A DNA stretch of 64,000 bases from UBA5972 sp964567685. GTDB lineage: Bacteria > Pseudomonadota > Alphaproteobacteria > Rhodobacterales > Rhodobacteraceae. The notes under the pieces are model-generated. The model was not told the DNA's origin. It did not search any database and saw only the letters and a program-made list of their open reading frames with translations. Numbering within the stretch: the first letter of the stretch is position 1; every line of letters begins with the position of its first letter. Positions 1-9,075 of this stretch are shown one piece after another. The translations under genes and the position numbers were made by a program. The DNA lies in assembly GCA_964567685.1 (NCBI GenBank), contig CAZMNO010000012.1:13892-77891 (forward strand), read 5' to 3'.

Positions 1-101
1 AATTGTCACACCGCTCACCCTGTCCGACAGCAATTTAATTCACTAAGCCACAAGACTAACAAAACCCCCACGAATTGCACGCCCACAATACCCTTCCGCG
101 A

Positions 102-130
102 TTGACCCTTTTCAAGCTGTTGCCTATTGA
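102..130 (+). promoter_or_regulatory. Candidate sigma-70 promoter of glyQ
   Basis: A -35 hexamer TTGACC (102-107) and a -10 hexamer TATTGA (125-130) are separated by exactly 17 bases, about 50 bases before the glyQ start at 184. Bases 1-101 hold no gene that I can support. Assigned by motif only. Confidence 0.5.
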
Positions 131-183
131 GAACGTGCCGGTTTGGCGATAGCCCGCGAATATGGGACAAAAAGGACGATAAC

Positions 184-1110
184 ATGGCGAATTGCGGCAC
201 ACCACGCAGCTTTCAGGAGGTTATCCTGCGCCTTCAGGCCTATTGGGCCGGCAAGGGATGCGCGGTATTGCAGCCTTACGACATGGAAGTGGGTGCCGGG
301 ACATTTCACCCCGCAACCACGCTCAGATCCCTTGGTTCAAAGCCCTGGGCGGCGGCCTATGTGCAACCTTCACGGCGGCCAACTGACGGGCGCTATGGGG
401 AAAATCCGAACCGGTTGCAGCATTATTACCAGTATCAGGTACTGATCAAACCTTCGCCAACTGATCTTCAGGCGCTCTATCTCGGCTCGCTTGCCGCAAT
501 TGGCATCGACATGGATCTCCACGACATCCGCTTTGTCGAGGATGACTGGGAAAGCCCCACCTTAGGCGCCTGGGGCCTGGGCTGGGAAGTGTGGTGCGAC
601 GGTATGGAGGTTTCGCAGTTCACGTATTTTCAACAGGTTGGCGGGCATGACTGCGCCCCGGTTTCGGGCGAGCTGACCTATGGGCTGGAGCGGCTGGCGA
701 TGTATGTGCTGGGGGTTGACCATGTCATGGACATGCCGTTCAACGATCCTGATGCGCCCATTGCACTGAGCTATGGAGATGTTTTCCGTCAGGCGGAACA
801 GGAATACTCACGTTTCAATTTCGACATTGCCAACACCACCGATCTTTTGAAACATTTTGAAGACGCCGAGGCTGAATGTCAGGCCATCCTCGCTGCCCCT
901 GAAGACGACCCCAAGACCGGGCAGACCATCGTCATGGCACAGCCGGCTTATGATCAATGCATCAAGGCCAGCCATCTTTTCAACCTTCTGGATGCGCGGG
1001 GGGTGATCTCGCCAACCGAGCGGCAGGCTTATATCGGCCGTGTGCGCGCGCTGGCCAAACACTGTGCTGATGCGTTCTTGAAAACCGAAGCAGGCGGAGC
1101 GGCGCAATGA
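184..1110 (+). CDS. glyQ: Glycyl-tRNA synthetase alpha subunit
   Basis: Catalytic subunit of the bacterial alpha2beta2 glycyl-tRNA synthetase, which charges tRNA-Gly with glycine in the cytoplasm. The 308-residue product begins MANCGTPRSFQEVI and carries the class II core with the family signatures VLQPYDMEVGAGTFHP and GLGWEVWCDGMEVSQFTYF; the length fits the family (about 300). An in-frame start 57 bases upstream is possible, but the ATG at 184 has an AAAGGA ribosome site at usual spacing and gives the family N-terminus. It overlaps the next gene by ATGA, and glyS, encoding the partner subunit, lies about 1.2 kb downstream behind two inserted genes. Confidence 0.97.
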   Translation: MANCGTPRSFQEVILRLQAYWAGKGCAVLQPYDMEVGAGTFHPATTLRSLGSKPWAAAYVQPSRRPTDGRYGENPNRLQHYYQYQVLIKPSPTDLQALYLGSLAAIGIDMDLHDIRFVEDDWESPTLGAWGLGWEVWCDGMEVSQFTYFQQVGGHDCAPVSGELTYGLERLAMYVLGVDHVMDMPFNDPDAPIALSYGDVFRQAEQEYSRFNFDIANTTDLLKHFEDAEAECQAILAAPEDDPKTGQTIVMAQPAYDQCIKASHLFNLLDARGVISPTERQAYIGRVRALAKHCADAFLKTEAGGAAQ

Positions 1111-1577
1111 AAGGGAAAATACTGATGGGAGGGATGCTCGGCTTTACCGCGATTTTTGCAGGCGCGCTTTGGTATTTTCAGAACTATGCCTATTACGATG
1201 TTGATGAGACAGATGATTTCATCATCCAACTGACGCTGGTTGGTGGGGCCGGAATGCAGGATATCCCTGCCAGCAACTTCAAAATACTGTCGTCTGAGAC
1301 CAGCCCGCTCAAGTTTCGTGCCTGTTTCACCGTGGAAAATTCGATCCCGATGCTGACCGAGACCTTTATCGTCTACGAGGATGCAACCCCTCTTTTACCA
1401 CCATCCTGGTTTACGTGTTTTGACACGGTGGCGATCACCGAAGATCTTGATACTGGGGAAGCAGTGGCCTTTCTTTCGGCCAAGGATGTATCTCAGGGCG
1501 TTGACCGGATCGTAGCAGTATACGGCGATGGGCGAGCCTATTCCTGGCACCAGTTAAACGAGAAATACACGGATTAA
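1107..1577 (+). CDS. DUF6446-family membrane-anchored protein
   Basis: A 156-residue protein of unknown function that matches my recollection of the DUF6446 family, found next to glyQ in Rhodobacterales. Residues 1-25 form one hydrophobic helix (signal anchor), and the rest should be periplasmic. It contains two cysteines, in RACFTVEN and WFTCFDTVA, which could pair, and ends with a short charged tail. Its ATG overlaps the glyQ stop (ATGA), so translation is probably coupled. The position between glyQ and glyS implies co-transcription but does not reveal a role in translation. Confidence 0.75.
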   Translation: MKGKILMGGMLGFTAIFAGALWYFQNYAYYDVDETDDFIIQLTLVGGAGMQDIPASNFKILSSETSPLKFRACFTVENSIPMLTETFIVYEDATPLLPPSWFTCFDTVAITEDLDTGEAVAFLSAKDVSQGVDRIVAVYGDGRAYSWHQLNEKYTD

Positions 1578-1580
1578 CCG

Positions 1581-2297
1581 ATGTCCCTCCCAACCGCTCT
1601 CTTTGGCGCAATACGCCCCGGTGCGAAGGCGATGGAGTCTAAACGTGCGAAAAGGCGAAAATTCAAAGCCGGGCTTGCGCGTGGCTACAAGAAGGGCTTC
1701 GCAGATGGTGCCTTGTCCATGCTGCGCCAGTTTCTGAAACCGGGTGATCTGGTTTATGATTGCGGTGCCAATGTTGGCGCGGTCACGGAAATTCTGGCCC
1801 CCAGCGGGGCAACAATCATTTGCTATGAGCCAGATCCCCTTTGCATCGATATACTGAATAAGAAGTTTTCAGCAACCAGGAATGTCGAAATCAGACCGCA
1901 GGCTGTTCATACCTCTGATGGATCCATGCAGTTCTTTCGACACAAAAACTTCGCCAATCGTCCGGACTCCACGACCGCGTCGACCATGATTGTGGGCAAT
2001 GGGAGTGTTGACTATACAAAATCAGCGTTTGTCGCCCCGCTAATCGACCTGCCGGCGCATCTTGAGCAAACCATCGCGGACCAGGGCGAGATCGCCGTTT
2101 TGAAACTGGATATCGAAGGTGCTGAGCTTGACCTGATCGAGGCCCTTATCGAGCGAGATATATTTTCGCATATTCGGGTCAGTCTGATTGAAACCCACGA
2201 AGTGCAATTCCCTGAATTGCTTGCGCGCACACTTGCGTTGAAAGAACGGATTGCCGACCTTTATCCGGTTCACAAGGTCTGTATGGATTGGCCTTGA
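1581..2297 (+). CDS. FkbM-family SAM-dependent methyltransferase
   Basis: A 238-residue predicted methyltransferase. The SAM-binding motif I is DLVYDCGANVGAVTE near residue 55, an acidic ribose-binding residue follows in CYEPDP, and the FkbM hallmark VLKLDIEGAELDLIE lies near residue 175. FkbM enzymes usually O-methylate sugars or polyketides; the acceptor here cannot be read from sequence. The basic N-terminus (AKRRKFKAGLARGYKKG) is not part of the fold. It starts 3 bases after the DUF6446 stop without a strong ribosome site, suggesting coupling, and lies inside the glyQ-glyS operon. Confidence 0.85.
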   Translation: MSLPTALFGAIRPGAKAMESKRAKRRKFKAGLARGYKKGFADGALSMLRQFLKPGDLVYDCGANVGAVTEILAPSGATIICYEPDPLCIDILNKKFSATRNVEIRPQAVHTSDGSMQFFRHKNFANRPDSTTASTMIVGNGSVDYTKSAFVAPLIDLPAHLEQTIADQGEIAVLKLDIEGAELDLIEALIERDIFSHIRVSLIETHEVQFPELLARTLALKERIADLYPVHKVCMDWP

Positions 2298-2331
2298 AAA
2301 ATGATGACCCCTCGCCTGTTGGACACGCCTT

Positions 2332-4581
2332 ATGCCTGATTTGCTAGTTGAACTCTTCTCCGAAGAAATCCCTGCCCGGATGCAGGCCAAAGCTGCATCC
2401 GATCTGAAGCGTCTCGTTACGGATGGGTTGGTCGAGGCCGGTATCACCTATGAAGCGGCCGCGGCTTTTGCGACACCCCGGCGATTGTGCCTCAGTATGA
2501 CCGGCCTGCTGCCGCAATCGCCCGATATCGGCGAAGAGCGTAAAGGCCCGCGCGCCGATGCGCTGGAAAAGGCGCTGGCGGGTTTTCTGCGCTCAACCGG
2601 GCTGACGCAGGATCAGCTGAGTTTGCGCGACGATAAAAAGGGGCAGGTCTGGTTTGCGGTGATCGAAAAGCCGGGGCGCAAGGCCGCCGATGTGGTGGCC
2701 GAGGTGGTTGAGGCGACGATCCGCAACTTCCCCTGGCCGAAATCCATGCGCTGGGGCGGTGGGAGTTTGCGCTGGGTGCGCCCGCTCCATTCGATTCTTG
2801 CGATCCTGCATGACGAAACCGGGTCTGAGACCGTGCCGCTTGAGATTGACGGGATCATCAGCGGATCGACGACCGAAGGGCACCGTTTCATGGGCGATGG
2901 GCGGTTTGAAGTTACCTCATTTGAAGACTATGTCGCCAGGCTCAAAGCCAACAGGGTGATCCTTGATCCAAGCGAGCGCGCCGATCACATCTGGGTCGAA
3001 GCCCATAACATGGCCTTCGCCCAGGGCCTGGAAGTGGTAGAAGACAAAAAGCTTTTGGCCGAGGTTGCGGGGCTGGTGGAATGGCCGGTGGTGCTGATGG
3101 GTGACATTGCCGATGATTTCCTCGACCTGCCGCCGGAGGTTTTGCAGACCTCGATGCGCGAGCATCAGAAGTTTTTCTCGGTCAGAAACCCAAAAACCGG
3201 GCGGATCGAGAAATTCGTCACCGTCGCTAACCGCGAAACGGCGGATGACGGCGCGACCATTCTGGCGGGCAACCAGAAAGTGCTGTTTGCGCGGCTGTCG
3301 GATGCGAAATTCTTCTGGGAGAACGATCTGCGCATTGTCAATTCGGTCGGCCTTGAGGGCATGGGCAAGCCGCTGGAAAATGTCACCTTCCACAACAAGC
3401 TCGGATCACAAGCCGAAAGGATCACCCGGATCGAGGCGCTGGCTCGGGAAATTGCGCCATTGGTCGGGGCCAAGCCGGATATGGCGGCAGAGGCTACCCG
3501 CATCGCCAAGGCTGATCTCAGTTCCGAGATGGTGAATGAATTCCCTGAATTGCAGGGGATCATGGGGAAATACTATGCGCAGGCAGCCGGGCATGATGAC
3601 GGGGTGCCGGAGGCTTGCGAGGAACATTACTCGCCACTTGGGCCAACTGATGATGTGCCGACTGCGCCGATTTCCGTGGCGGTGGCACTAGCGGATAAGA
3701 TCGACACGCTGACCGGGTTCTGGACGATTGATGAGAAACCGACTGGGTCGAAGGATCCGTTTGCGCTAAGGCGAGCAGCGCTGGGGATAATCCGGCTCTT
3801 GCTTGAGAACGGTGCGCGACTGGGTCTGAAGTATTTGATTGAACAAGGAACCGCTGAAAATTATTGGACTTGGGCGGCTTACGCTTCCGCGGATATTGAG
3901 GCGGCTGAAAATGAGCTGGCTGCGAGACTTCGGATTGACATTGAAGACCTGCCTCGATTGCGCGCGCTAGTAAAGGAAAACCTCTCCCCGAAAGTTTCAC
4001 ATTCTCGGTTCAAAGGAGCTCTTAAAAAGCCCTTGAAAGAATTTGAAAACCCGCAATTTGACCTCCTATCCTTCTTCCACGATCGCCTGAAAGTCCACCT
4101 GCGCGAGCAAAACATCCGCCACGATGTCATCGACGCCTGCCTTGCCATGCCCGGCAATGACGACCTCGTTCTGCTGGTTAATCGCGCCATCGCCCTGAGC
4201 GCGTTCCTCAAAACCGATGATGGAGAAAATCTCGTTCAGGGCTTCAAACGCGCCAATAACATCCTGACGGCCGAGGAAAAGAAGGACGGTGTGGCTTACG
4301 AAGGCACGCCCGAGGTCAAGTTCGCCGAAGACCCCAGCGAAAATGCCCTTTTCGCGGCCCTTGATGCAGCTGAAACCGCGATCAAACCGGCGATGGAGGC
4401 CGAGGATTTCGCTGCTGCCATGACCGCTATGGCCGCCCTCCGCGCCCCGATTGACGGGTTTTTTGAGGCGGTGCAGGTCAATACCGACAAGCAGATCGTG
4501 CGCCGCAACCGCCTGTGCCTGCTCAACCGCATCCGCGAGGTTATGGGGCAGGTGGCGAAGTTCGAGGCGCTTGAAGGGTAA
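2332..4581 (+). CDS. glyS: Glycyl-tRNA synthetase beta subunit
   Basis: Beta subunit of the tetrameric glycyl-tRNA synthetase, needed for tRNA-Gly binding and activity with GlyQ. It opens with the family motif DLLVELFSEEIPARM, contains STTEGHRF near residue 185 and GSKDPFALRRAALGIIRLL near residue 475, and ends in a helical anticodon-binding-like domain. At 749 residues it is about 60 longer than the E. coli protein. The surplus seems to lie around residues 500-580 (bases about 3,830-4,070), where base composition is visibly more AT-rich than in the flanks. The reading frame is intact. A palindromic repeat follows the stop. Confidence 0.96.
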   Translation: MPDLLVELFSEEIPARMQAKAASDLKRLVTDGLVEAGITYEAAAAFATPRRLCLSMTGLLPQSPDIGEERKGPRADALEKALAGFLRSTGLTQDQLSLRDDKKGQVWFAVIEKPGRKAADVVAEVVEATIRNFPWPKSMRWGGGSLRWVRPLHSILAILHDETGSETVPLEIDGIISGSTTEGHRFMGDGRFEVTSFEDYVARLKANRVILDPSERADHIWVEAHNMAFAQGLEVVEDKKLLAEVAGLVEWPVVLMGDIADDFLDLPPEVLQTSMREHQKFFSVRNPKTGRIEKFVTVANRETADDGATILAGNQKVLFARLSDAKFFWENDLRIVNSVGLEGMGKPLENVTFHNKLGSQAERITRIEALAREIAPLVGAKPDMAAEATRIAKADLSSEMVNEFPELQGIMGKYYAQAAGHDDGVPEACEEHYSPLGPTDDVPTAPISVAVALADKIDTLTGFWTIDEKPTGSKDPFALRRAALGIIRLLLENGARLGLKYLIEQGTAENYWTWAAYASADIEAAENELAARLRIDIEDLPRLRALVKENLSPKVSHSRFKGALKKPLKEFENPQFDLLSFFHDRLKVHLREQNIRHDVIDACLAMPGNDDLVLLVNRAIALSAFLKTDDGENLVQGFKRANNILTAEEKKDGVAYEGTPEVKFAEDPSENALFAALDAAETAIKPAMEAEDFAAAMTAMAALRAPIDGFFEAVQVNTDKQIVRRNRLCLLNRIREVMGQVAKFEALEG

Positions 4582-4585
4582 CAGG

Positions 4586-4662
4586 TGTCATCCCCGCGCA
4601 AGCGGGGATCTCTCAAGGGTGGCACTTGGTTGAAATAGGTCCCCGCTTGCGCGGGGATGACA
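4586..4662. repeat. Palindromic REP-like element, possible terminator
   Basis: Two exact 23-base inverted arms (4586-4608 and 4640-4662) with core TCCCCGCGCAAGCGGGGA surround a 31-base centre. Each arm is itself a near-palindrome. Translated, it yields the well-known VIPAQAG...DPRLRGDD string found in dispersed proteobacterial repeats. It sits just after glyS; a related single arm occurs at 54921-54954. It could fold into a long hairpin ending the glyQ-glyS transcript. Confidence 0.8.
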
Positions 4663-4758
4663 TCAGCTTGCAAACACCGCCTAATGCCGCAGTGCAGCGA
4701 AAAAACTTGCGTGTGCAGCAAATCGCCGTAGACTGTCGGGGTTAAAGAAAGACCCAGC

Positions 4759-7329
4759 ATGAGCGAATACGCGCAAATTCAACGACTTGGCAAAGATGCC
4801 GACATTCCGGCGGCCATCTATGGTGCCCGCGCCAGCCGTCTGGCCAAGCTTCGCCACCTGGGATTGCCCGTGCCGCTGGCCTATGGTGTCTCGGTTTCCG
4901 CCGTGCACGGTATCGCTCAGGGCCACAATCCAGACATCGCAGCATTGCTGGCTGAATTTGGCGAGCGCGGCATCGTTTCGGTGCGCTCAAGCCCGGTTGA
5001 CCGGGATTGGGGTGGGCCGGAAACGCTTTTGAATATCGGGCTCAACGACGACATCCATGCCAAGCTCTGCCATCGGTTGGGCAAAGAGGACGCGAATGCG
5101 CTTTATTGCCGGTTCGTGCATGACTACTCGATCCATGTCGCGCGTCTGGATGCCGAGGCATTTGAGGATATCGGGGAAATCGCAAGTGGTAACCCCGAGA
5201 CGCTGAAAAAAGCACTGGCGGTTTATGAAGGCGAAATGGAGGAACCCTTTCCACAAGACCCGGTGCGTCAGCTTTCGCAGGTGCTGCGTTCAATGGCACG
5301 CGCCTGGGAGGGCACGACCGCCCGAATATTGCGCCAGGCACGTGGCGCACCTGCAGATGCAGGGCTTGGCCTCATTGTGCAGCGCATGGCCCTTGGGCTT
5401 GGCGCCGGGGAAAGCGGTGCCGGGATCGTGCAGTTTGTTAAGCCATCGACCGGTGAAGCGGCGGTGCGCGGACGCTATATGCCCAAAGGGCAGGGGCGCG
5501 ATGCTATTCAGCCGGGCAGCGAATCCCTCTTTATTATCAAAGACAAGCGCGGTCGCTCGCTGGAAGATGCCCAACCCGATGCACTGGATGATCTGCGCAA
5601 ATACGGCTCCATCGCCCGCATGGGGTGCCATGATGCACTCAGGTTTGAGTTCACGCTTGAGGCTGGCAAAATCTGGCTGCTTGATGCCGCCCCGGCAGAC
5701 CGCAGCCCACGCGCGGCTGTGCGCATCGCTGTGGATCTGGCCGAAGACGGTGCAATCAGCCGCAAATCGGCCATTCTGAGGGTCGAGCCGCGCAATCTGC
5801 AACAATTGCTGCATCCGCAGATCGACCCCGAAGCCCCCCGCGACGTGTTTGCCACCGGATTGGCAGCCAGCCCCGGCGCTGCCTCTGGTCGGATCGTGTT
5901 TTCCGCCACCGCAGCGCAGGCTTCCGCAGCGCGGGAGGAACCCTCGATCCTGGTCAGGGTGGAAACCAGCCCGGAAGACATCCGCGGAATGCACTCGGCC
6001 AAAGGTGTGCTGACTGAACGTGGGGGCATGACCAGCCATGCCGCGGTGATCGCCCGTGGATTGGGCCTGCCCTGTGTGGTTGGCGCGTCTGATATCACCC
6101 TGAATTTCAAGAAAAAAACCCTGACAACCAAAGCCGGTGAGGTATTTCACGAAGGCGACATGATCACCGTTGACGGCACTAATGGCGTGGCCATGGTCGG
6201 TTCGGTCGGCATGGTCAGGCCCGATCTTGACGGTGCTTTCGCCACGCTGATGAGCTGGGCAGACGAATTTCGCGATATCGGCATCCGCGCCAATGCCGAC
6301 ACACCCGCAGATGCCCGCATCGCAAGGGTATTCGGGGTTGATGGCATCGGCCTTTGCCGCACCGAGCACATGTTCTTTGAAGAAGACCGGCTGACCGTCA
6401 TGCGGGAAATGATCTTTGCCGATGAAGAGGTCGATCGCCGCGCCGCTCTTGACCGCCTGCTGCCCATGCAGCGCGGTGATTTTGTTGAACTTTTTGAGAT
6501 CATGCAGGGCCTGCCGGTCTGCATTCGTCTGTTTGACCCGCCCTTGCACGAATTTCTACCGCATTCGCGCGAAGCCATGCAGGAGCTGGCCGAGGCGATG
6601 GATCTGCCGGTATCGCAAGTGATCGCCCGGCGCGAAAGCCTGGCGGAGTTCAACCCAATGCTGGGCATGCGCGGGGTTCGCCTGGGTATCACGGTGCCGG
6701 AAATCTATGAGATGCAAGCACGGGCTATTTTTGAAGCAACGGTTCTGGCGTCAAAGAACGGCGAACCGGTGGTACCAGAGATAATGATCCCGCTGGTTTC
6801 TGCATCACGCGAGGTTGAACTGGTGCGCGCCCGCATTGATGCCGTGGCGGTTGAAGTGCAAAACGAAAGCGGGGTTGCGTTCACCTACCGTCTCGGCGCG
6901 ATGGTCGAAACCCCGCGTGCCGCCCTTCGTGCCGGGGACCTGGCGGCGAATTGCGCCTTTTTGAGCTTTGGCACCAATGACCTGACACAAATGGCCTATG
7001 GCCTCAGCCGCGATGACGCCGGGCGCTTTATGAGTACCTATGTCAATCAGGAGGTATTCGCTGAGGATCCGTTTCACACGCTTGATATGGATGGTGTCGG
7101 TGAATTGCTTTTGCTGGCGTCCGAGCGGGGTCGTGCAGCCAACGGGAATGTGGTTCTCTCTGTTTGTGGAGAACATGGCGGGGACCCCGCGTCGATCGAG
7201 TTTTGCCGCGCTGCGGGCTTTGATTATGTCTCCTGCTCGCCCTTCCGCGTGCCCATTGCGCATCTGGCAGCGGCCCAGTCTGCGGTGCGGGGAACCAACA
7301 AATCCACCGAAGATCTGGTGGTCACCTGA
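4759..7329 (+). CDS. PPDK-like PEP/pyruvate-binding enzyme
   Basis: An 856-residue relative of pyruvate phosphate dikinase (ATP + Pi + pyruvate to AMP + PPi + PEP). An N-terminal ATP-grasp-type region (1-350) is followed by the swivelling phosphohistidine domain (GGMTSHAAVIARGLGLPCV near residue 420) and a PEP/pyruvate barrel with LCRTEHMFF, the LSFGTNDLTQ motif and the catalytic-cysteine motif VCGEHGGDP near the C-terminus. The latter two domains look intact. The nucleotide domain is divergent: the usual N-terminal glycine/lysine motif reads YGARASRL, the usual PGMMDT is WGGPET, and the LQTR motif reads LLDAA. It may have altered or lost dikinase activity. It is separated from glyS by the palindromic element. 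Confidence 0.75.
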   Translation: MSEYAQIQRLGKDADIPAAIYGARASRLAKLRHLGLPVPLAYGVSVSAVHGIAQGHNPDIAALLAEFGERGIVSVRSSPVDRDWGGPETLLNIGLNDDIHAKLCHRLGKEDANALYCRFVHDYSIHVARLDAEAFEDIGEIASGNPETLKKALAVYEGEMEEPFPQDPVRQLSQVLRSMARAWEGTTARILRQARGAPADAGLGLIVQRMALGLGAGESGAGIVQFVKPSTGEAAVRGRYMPKGQGRDAIQPGSESLFIIKDKRGRSLEDAQPDALDDLRKYGSIARMGCHDALRFEFTLEAGKIWLLDAAPADRSPRAAVRIAVDLAEDGAISRKSAILRVEPRNLQQLLHPQIDPEAPRDVFATGLAASPGAASGRIVFSATAAQASAAREEPSILVRVETSPEDIRGMHSAKGVLTERGGMTSHAAVIARGLGLPCVVGASDITLNFKKKTLTTKAGEVFHEGDMITVDGTNGVAMVGSVGMVRPDLDGAFATLMSWADEFRDIGIRANADTPADARIARVFGVDGIGLCRTEHMFFEEDRLTVMREMIFADEEVDRRAALDRLLPMQRGDFVELFEIMQGLPVCIRLFDPPLHEFLPHSREAMQELAEAMDLPVSQVIARRESLAEFNPMLGMRGVRLGITVPEIYEMQARAIFEATVLASKNGEPVVPEIMIPLVSASREVELVRARIDAVAVEVQNESGVAFTYRLGAMVETPRAALRAGDLAANCAFLSFGTNDLTQMAYGLSRDDAGRFMSTYVNQEVFAEDPFHTLDMDGVGELLLLASERGRAANGNVVLSVCGEHGGDPASIEFCRAAGFDYVSCSPFRVPIAHLAAAQSAVRGTNKSTEDLVVT

Positions 7330-7412
7330 AGAAAGCCCGCTAAATATGGGTAATTACCTGTCTTTTTTCTGGGGTTTGAGTCGCGATCCATGGCAAGATT
7401 GTTGACGGGATA

Positions 7413-7433
7413 AAAACGGATTGTTGCCGTTTT
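7413..7433 (+). terminator. Possible weak terminator after the PPDK-like gene
   Basis: A 7-bp stem AAAACGG/CCGTTTT with a 7-base loop lies 84 bases after the stop. The stem is short and no long T-run follows, so this is tentative. The rest of 7330-7541 shows no gene. Confidence 0.3.
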
Positions 7434-7541
7434 GACACGAATACGGGCTGGACATCCGGCTCAACCTATCTATTTCCGCATGGATTCTGTAGTTCAGGCT
7501 CATATTGGGGCTGGGCAAAATGTGAACTCGAGGTAGGGCTG

Positions 7542-8261
7542 ATGAGATTCTCTCAGGCTTTGGCAGTGTTATGTATTGGTTTTCTGGTCCCCGTCAGCAC
7601 GACGCTGGCTGAGGGAACATTAAGCAGTTCCAACACCTTAACGGACGAAGTGAATGTTCAGATCGTCACCATGCTGGGACAGGAAACCTCGGCTTTGCGG
7701 CGTGCGTCCAGTGAACGGCTGAGCGAACTGGCAAGCCCTTCACCCAAACGCGTCAGACGCGGCTGGTTATTTGGCCGCAAAAAGACCGATCCTATTGACG
7801 ACTACCCCCACACACGCGCCTCGCTGGCCCGCATGCCGGTGACCAAGGGCGATGCACAATGGGCGTGCCTGACCGAGGCGCTTTACTTTGAGGCGCGCGG
7901 TGAAAGCGTCAAAGGCCAGTTTGCGGTGGCCGAGGTTATTCTGAACCGGGTGGATTCACGCAGCTTCCCGCGCACGGTCTGCTCTGTTGTGCGCCAGGGC
8001 ACCGGCAACGGCAAACATGCCTGCCAGTTTTCCTATAAATGTGACGGCAAGAACGAAAACATGACGGAAAAGGGGGCCTATCACCGGGCCGGCAAAATCG
8101 CCAAGCTGATGCTTGAAGGCGAACCCCGTATCCTGACCAAAGGCGCGACCTATTATCATTCCACTGCGGTCAATCCGTCCTGGGCGCGGAAATTTACCAA
8201 TACGACAAAGATCGGCGTGCACAAATTCTATCGCGATCCGCGGCGGATCAGTCTGAACTGA
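7542..8261 (+). CDS. Exported cell-wall hydrolase, SleB/CwlJ domain
   Basis: A 239-residue protein with an N-terminal signal peptide (about residues 1-23, ending near LAEG) and a C-terminal Hydrolase_2 (SleB-like) domain from about residue 105. The domain shows CLTEALYFEARGE with the conserved catalytic glutamate, AEVILNRVDS, CQFSYKCDG and GATYYHS. Members cleave peptidoglycan glycan strands; in non-sporulating alphaproteobacteria they are thought to act in wall remodelling. The linker (residues 30-95) is low in structure and basic (KRVRRGWLFGRKK). The start has a ribosome site in GAGGTAGGGCTG. It converges with the CAP-domain gene. Confidence 0.88.
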   Translation: MRFSQALAVLCIGFLVPVSTTLAEGTLSSSNTLTDEVNVQIVTMLGQETSALRRASSERLSELASPSPKRVRRGWLFGRKKTDPIDDYPHTRASLARMPVTKGDAQWACLTEALYFEARGESVKGQFAVAEVILNRVDSRSFPRTVCSVVRQGTGNGKHACQFSYKCDGKNENMTEKGAYHRAGKIAKLMLEGEPRILTKGATYYHSTAVNPSWARKFTNTTKIGVHKFYRDPRRISLN

Positions 8262-8274
8262 TCAAAGAACGATT

Positions 8275-8907
8275 TCAGCCGAGATATTCCTGCGTGATGT
8301 AAAATCGCCCGCAATTGGGAGCTTTGGCATCAAATGCGATGCCAGCACCAACCAGCTTCATACGCCCGTTCAACAGGTTTCGGCGGTGCCCGGAAGACCC
8401 CATCCAGCCCGCCACCACCCATTCCGCCAGGCTTGCATAGCTGTGGGCGGGTACCTTGCCGCCTTTGCGAAACTCAAACCGGCAGGCGCCGGCGCTCTGG
8501 GTGATGAATTCGCTATTGCCGAATTGAAAGCGGCTGTAGGCGGCGATGTTTTCGGCAGCAGTTTTGTATTTCAGCCCAGTTGATCGAATTCGTGACTTCA
8601 TCTTCTGCTGGCCGGCAACAGTGGATACGTGGCTGAGCTTATGCGCCCCTGCCATCCATTTGCTGTGCGCCCTGGCAATGCCGGTCAGAGGTGCGGCCAG
8701 AACCAAACCCTTTTTGCCACGCGTGCAGCGCGCATAACTGGCCTCCATCGCCATGGCTTCGGAAAACAGCGTTTGGTCAATCCCGCGGGTTGGGATCGTT
8801 TTCATATGCTGGGCGCCATAATCAGGCCGTGTGCAGGCGGCCTCTGCTCTGCTCAGGTCAAGGAACAGCATCGACAGAACAAGCAGGGCGGGAATGAATG
8901 CGCGCAT
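8275..8907 (-). CDS. Secreted CAP (SCP/PR1-like) domain protein
   Basis: A 210-residue exported protein with a signal peptide (residues 1-24, ending AEA) and a CAP domain. Family residues seen are an ARAHSKWMA helix, AAENIA near the middle and GWMGSSGHRRNLLN near the C-terminus, equivalent to the W-x-x-S-x-x-H-x-x-N-L motif. The bacterial CAP role is poorly defined. I chose the start at 8907 because GGAGGAGAT sits just before it; an in-frame ATG 12 bases upstream lies within that ribosome site. It is divergent from folB and convergent with the SleB-like gene. Confidence 0.85.
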   Translation of the reverse strand: MRAFIPALLVLSMLFLDLSRAEAACTRPDYGAQHMKTIPTRGIDQTLFSEAMAMEASYARCTRGKKGLVLAAPLTGIARAHSKWMAGAHKLSHVSTVAGQQKMKSRIRSTGLKYKTAAENIAAYSRFQFGNSEFITQSAGACRFEFRKGGKVPAHSYASLAEWVVAGWMGSSGHRRNLLNGRMKLVGAGIAFDAKAPNCGRFYITQEYLG

Positions 8908-9075
8908 GATCTCCTCCATCGGGTGGCACCAGCCAGTTTAATGGTGCTCTGGCTGCATTAGTCGAGTGTTTTCTTGCCAAATATCCATCGCAAAGCCTAA
9001 AATTTCTTGTTTGAACTCACCCCGCGCGATAGAGACACGCGGGATTTTAAACCTGTCCTGGCCGGGGAGCGAGAC

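Noticed and set aside
4586..4662. CRISPR-like repeat pair after glyS
   Set aside because: The two copies are inverted, not direct, and there is only one pair; it is a palindromic element. I saw no CRISPR array anywhere in the window.
5290..6549. Long antisense open frame (about 419 codons) opposite the PPDK-like gene
   Set aside because: It is a shadow of a GC-rich coding frame: no family motif, no ribosome site, and the sense gene is clearly real.
8246..8263. GATCAGT/ACTGATC hairpin at the end of the SleB-like gene
   Set aside because: Only 7 bp, it spans the coding end and no T-run follows; too weak to call a terminator.
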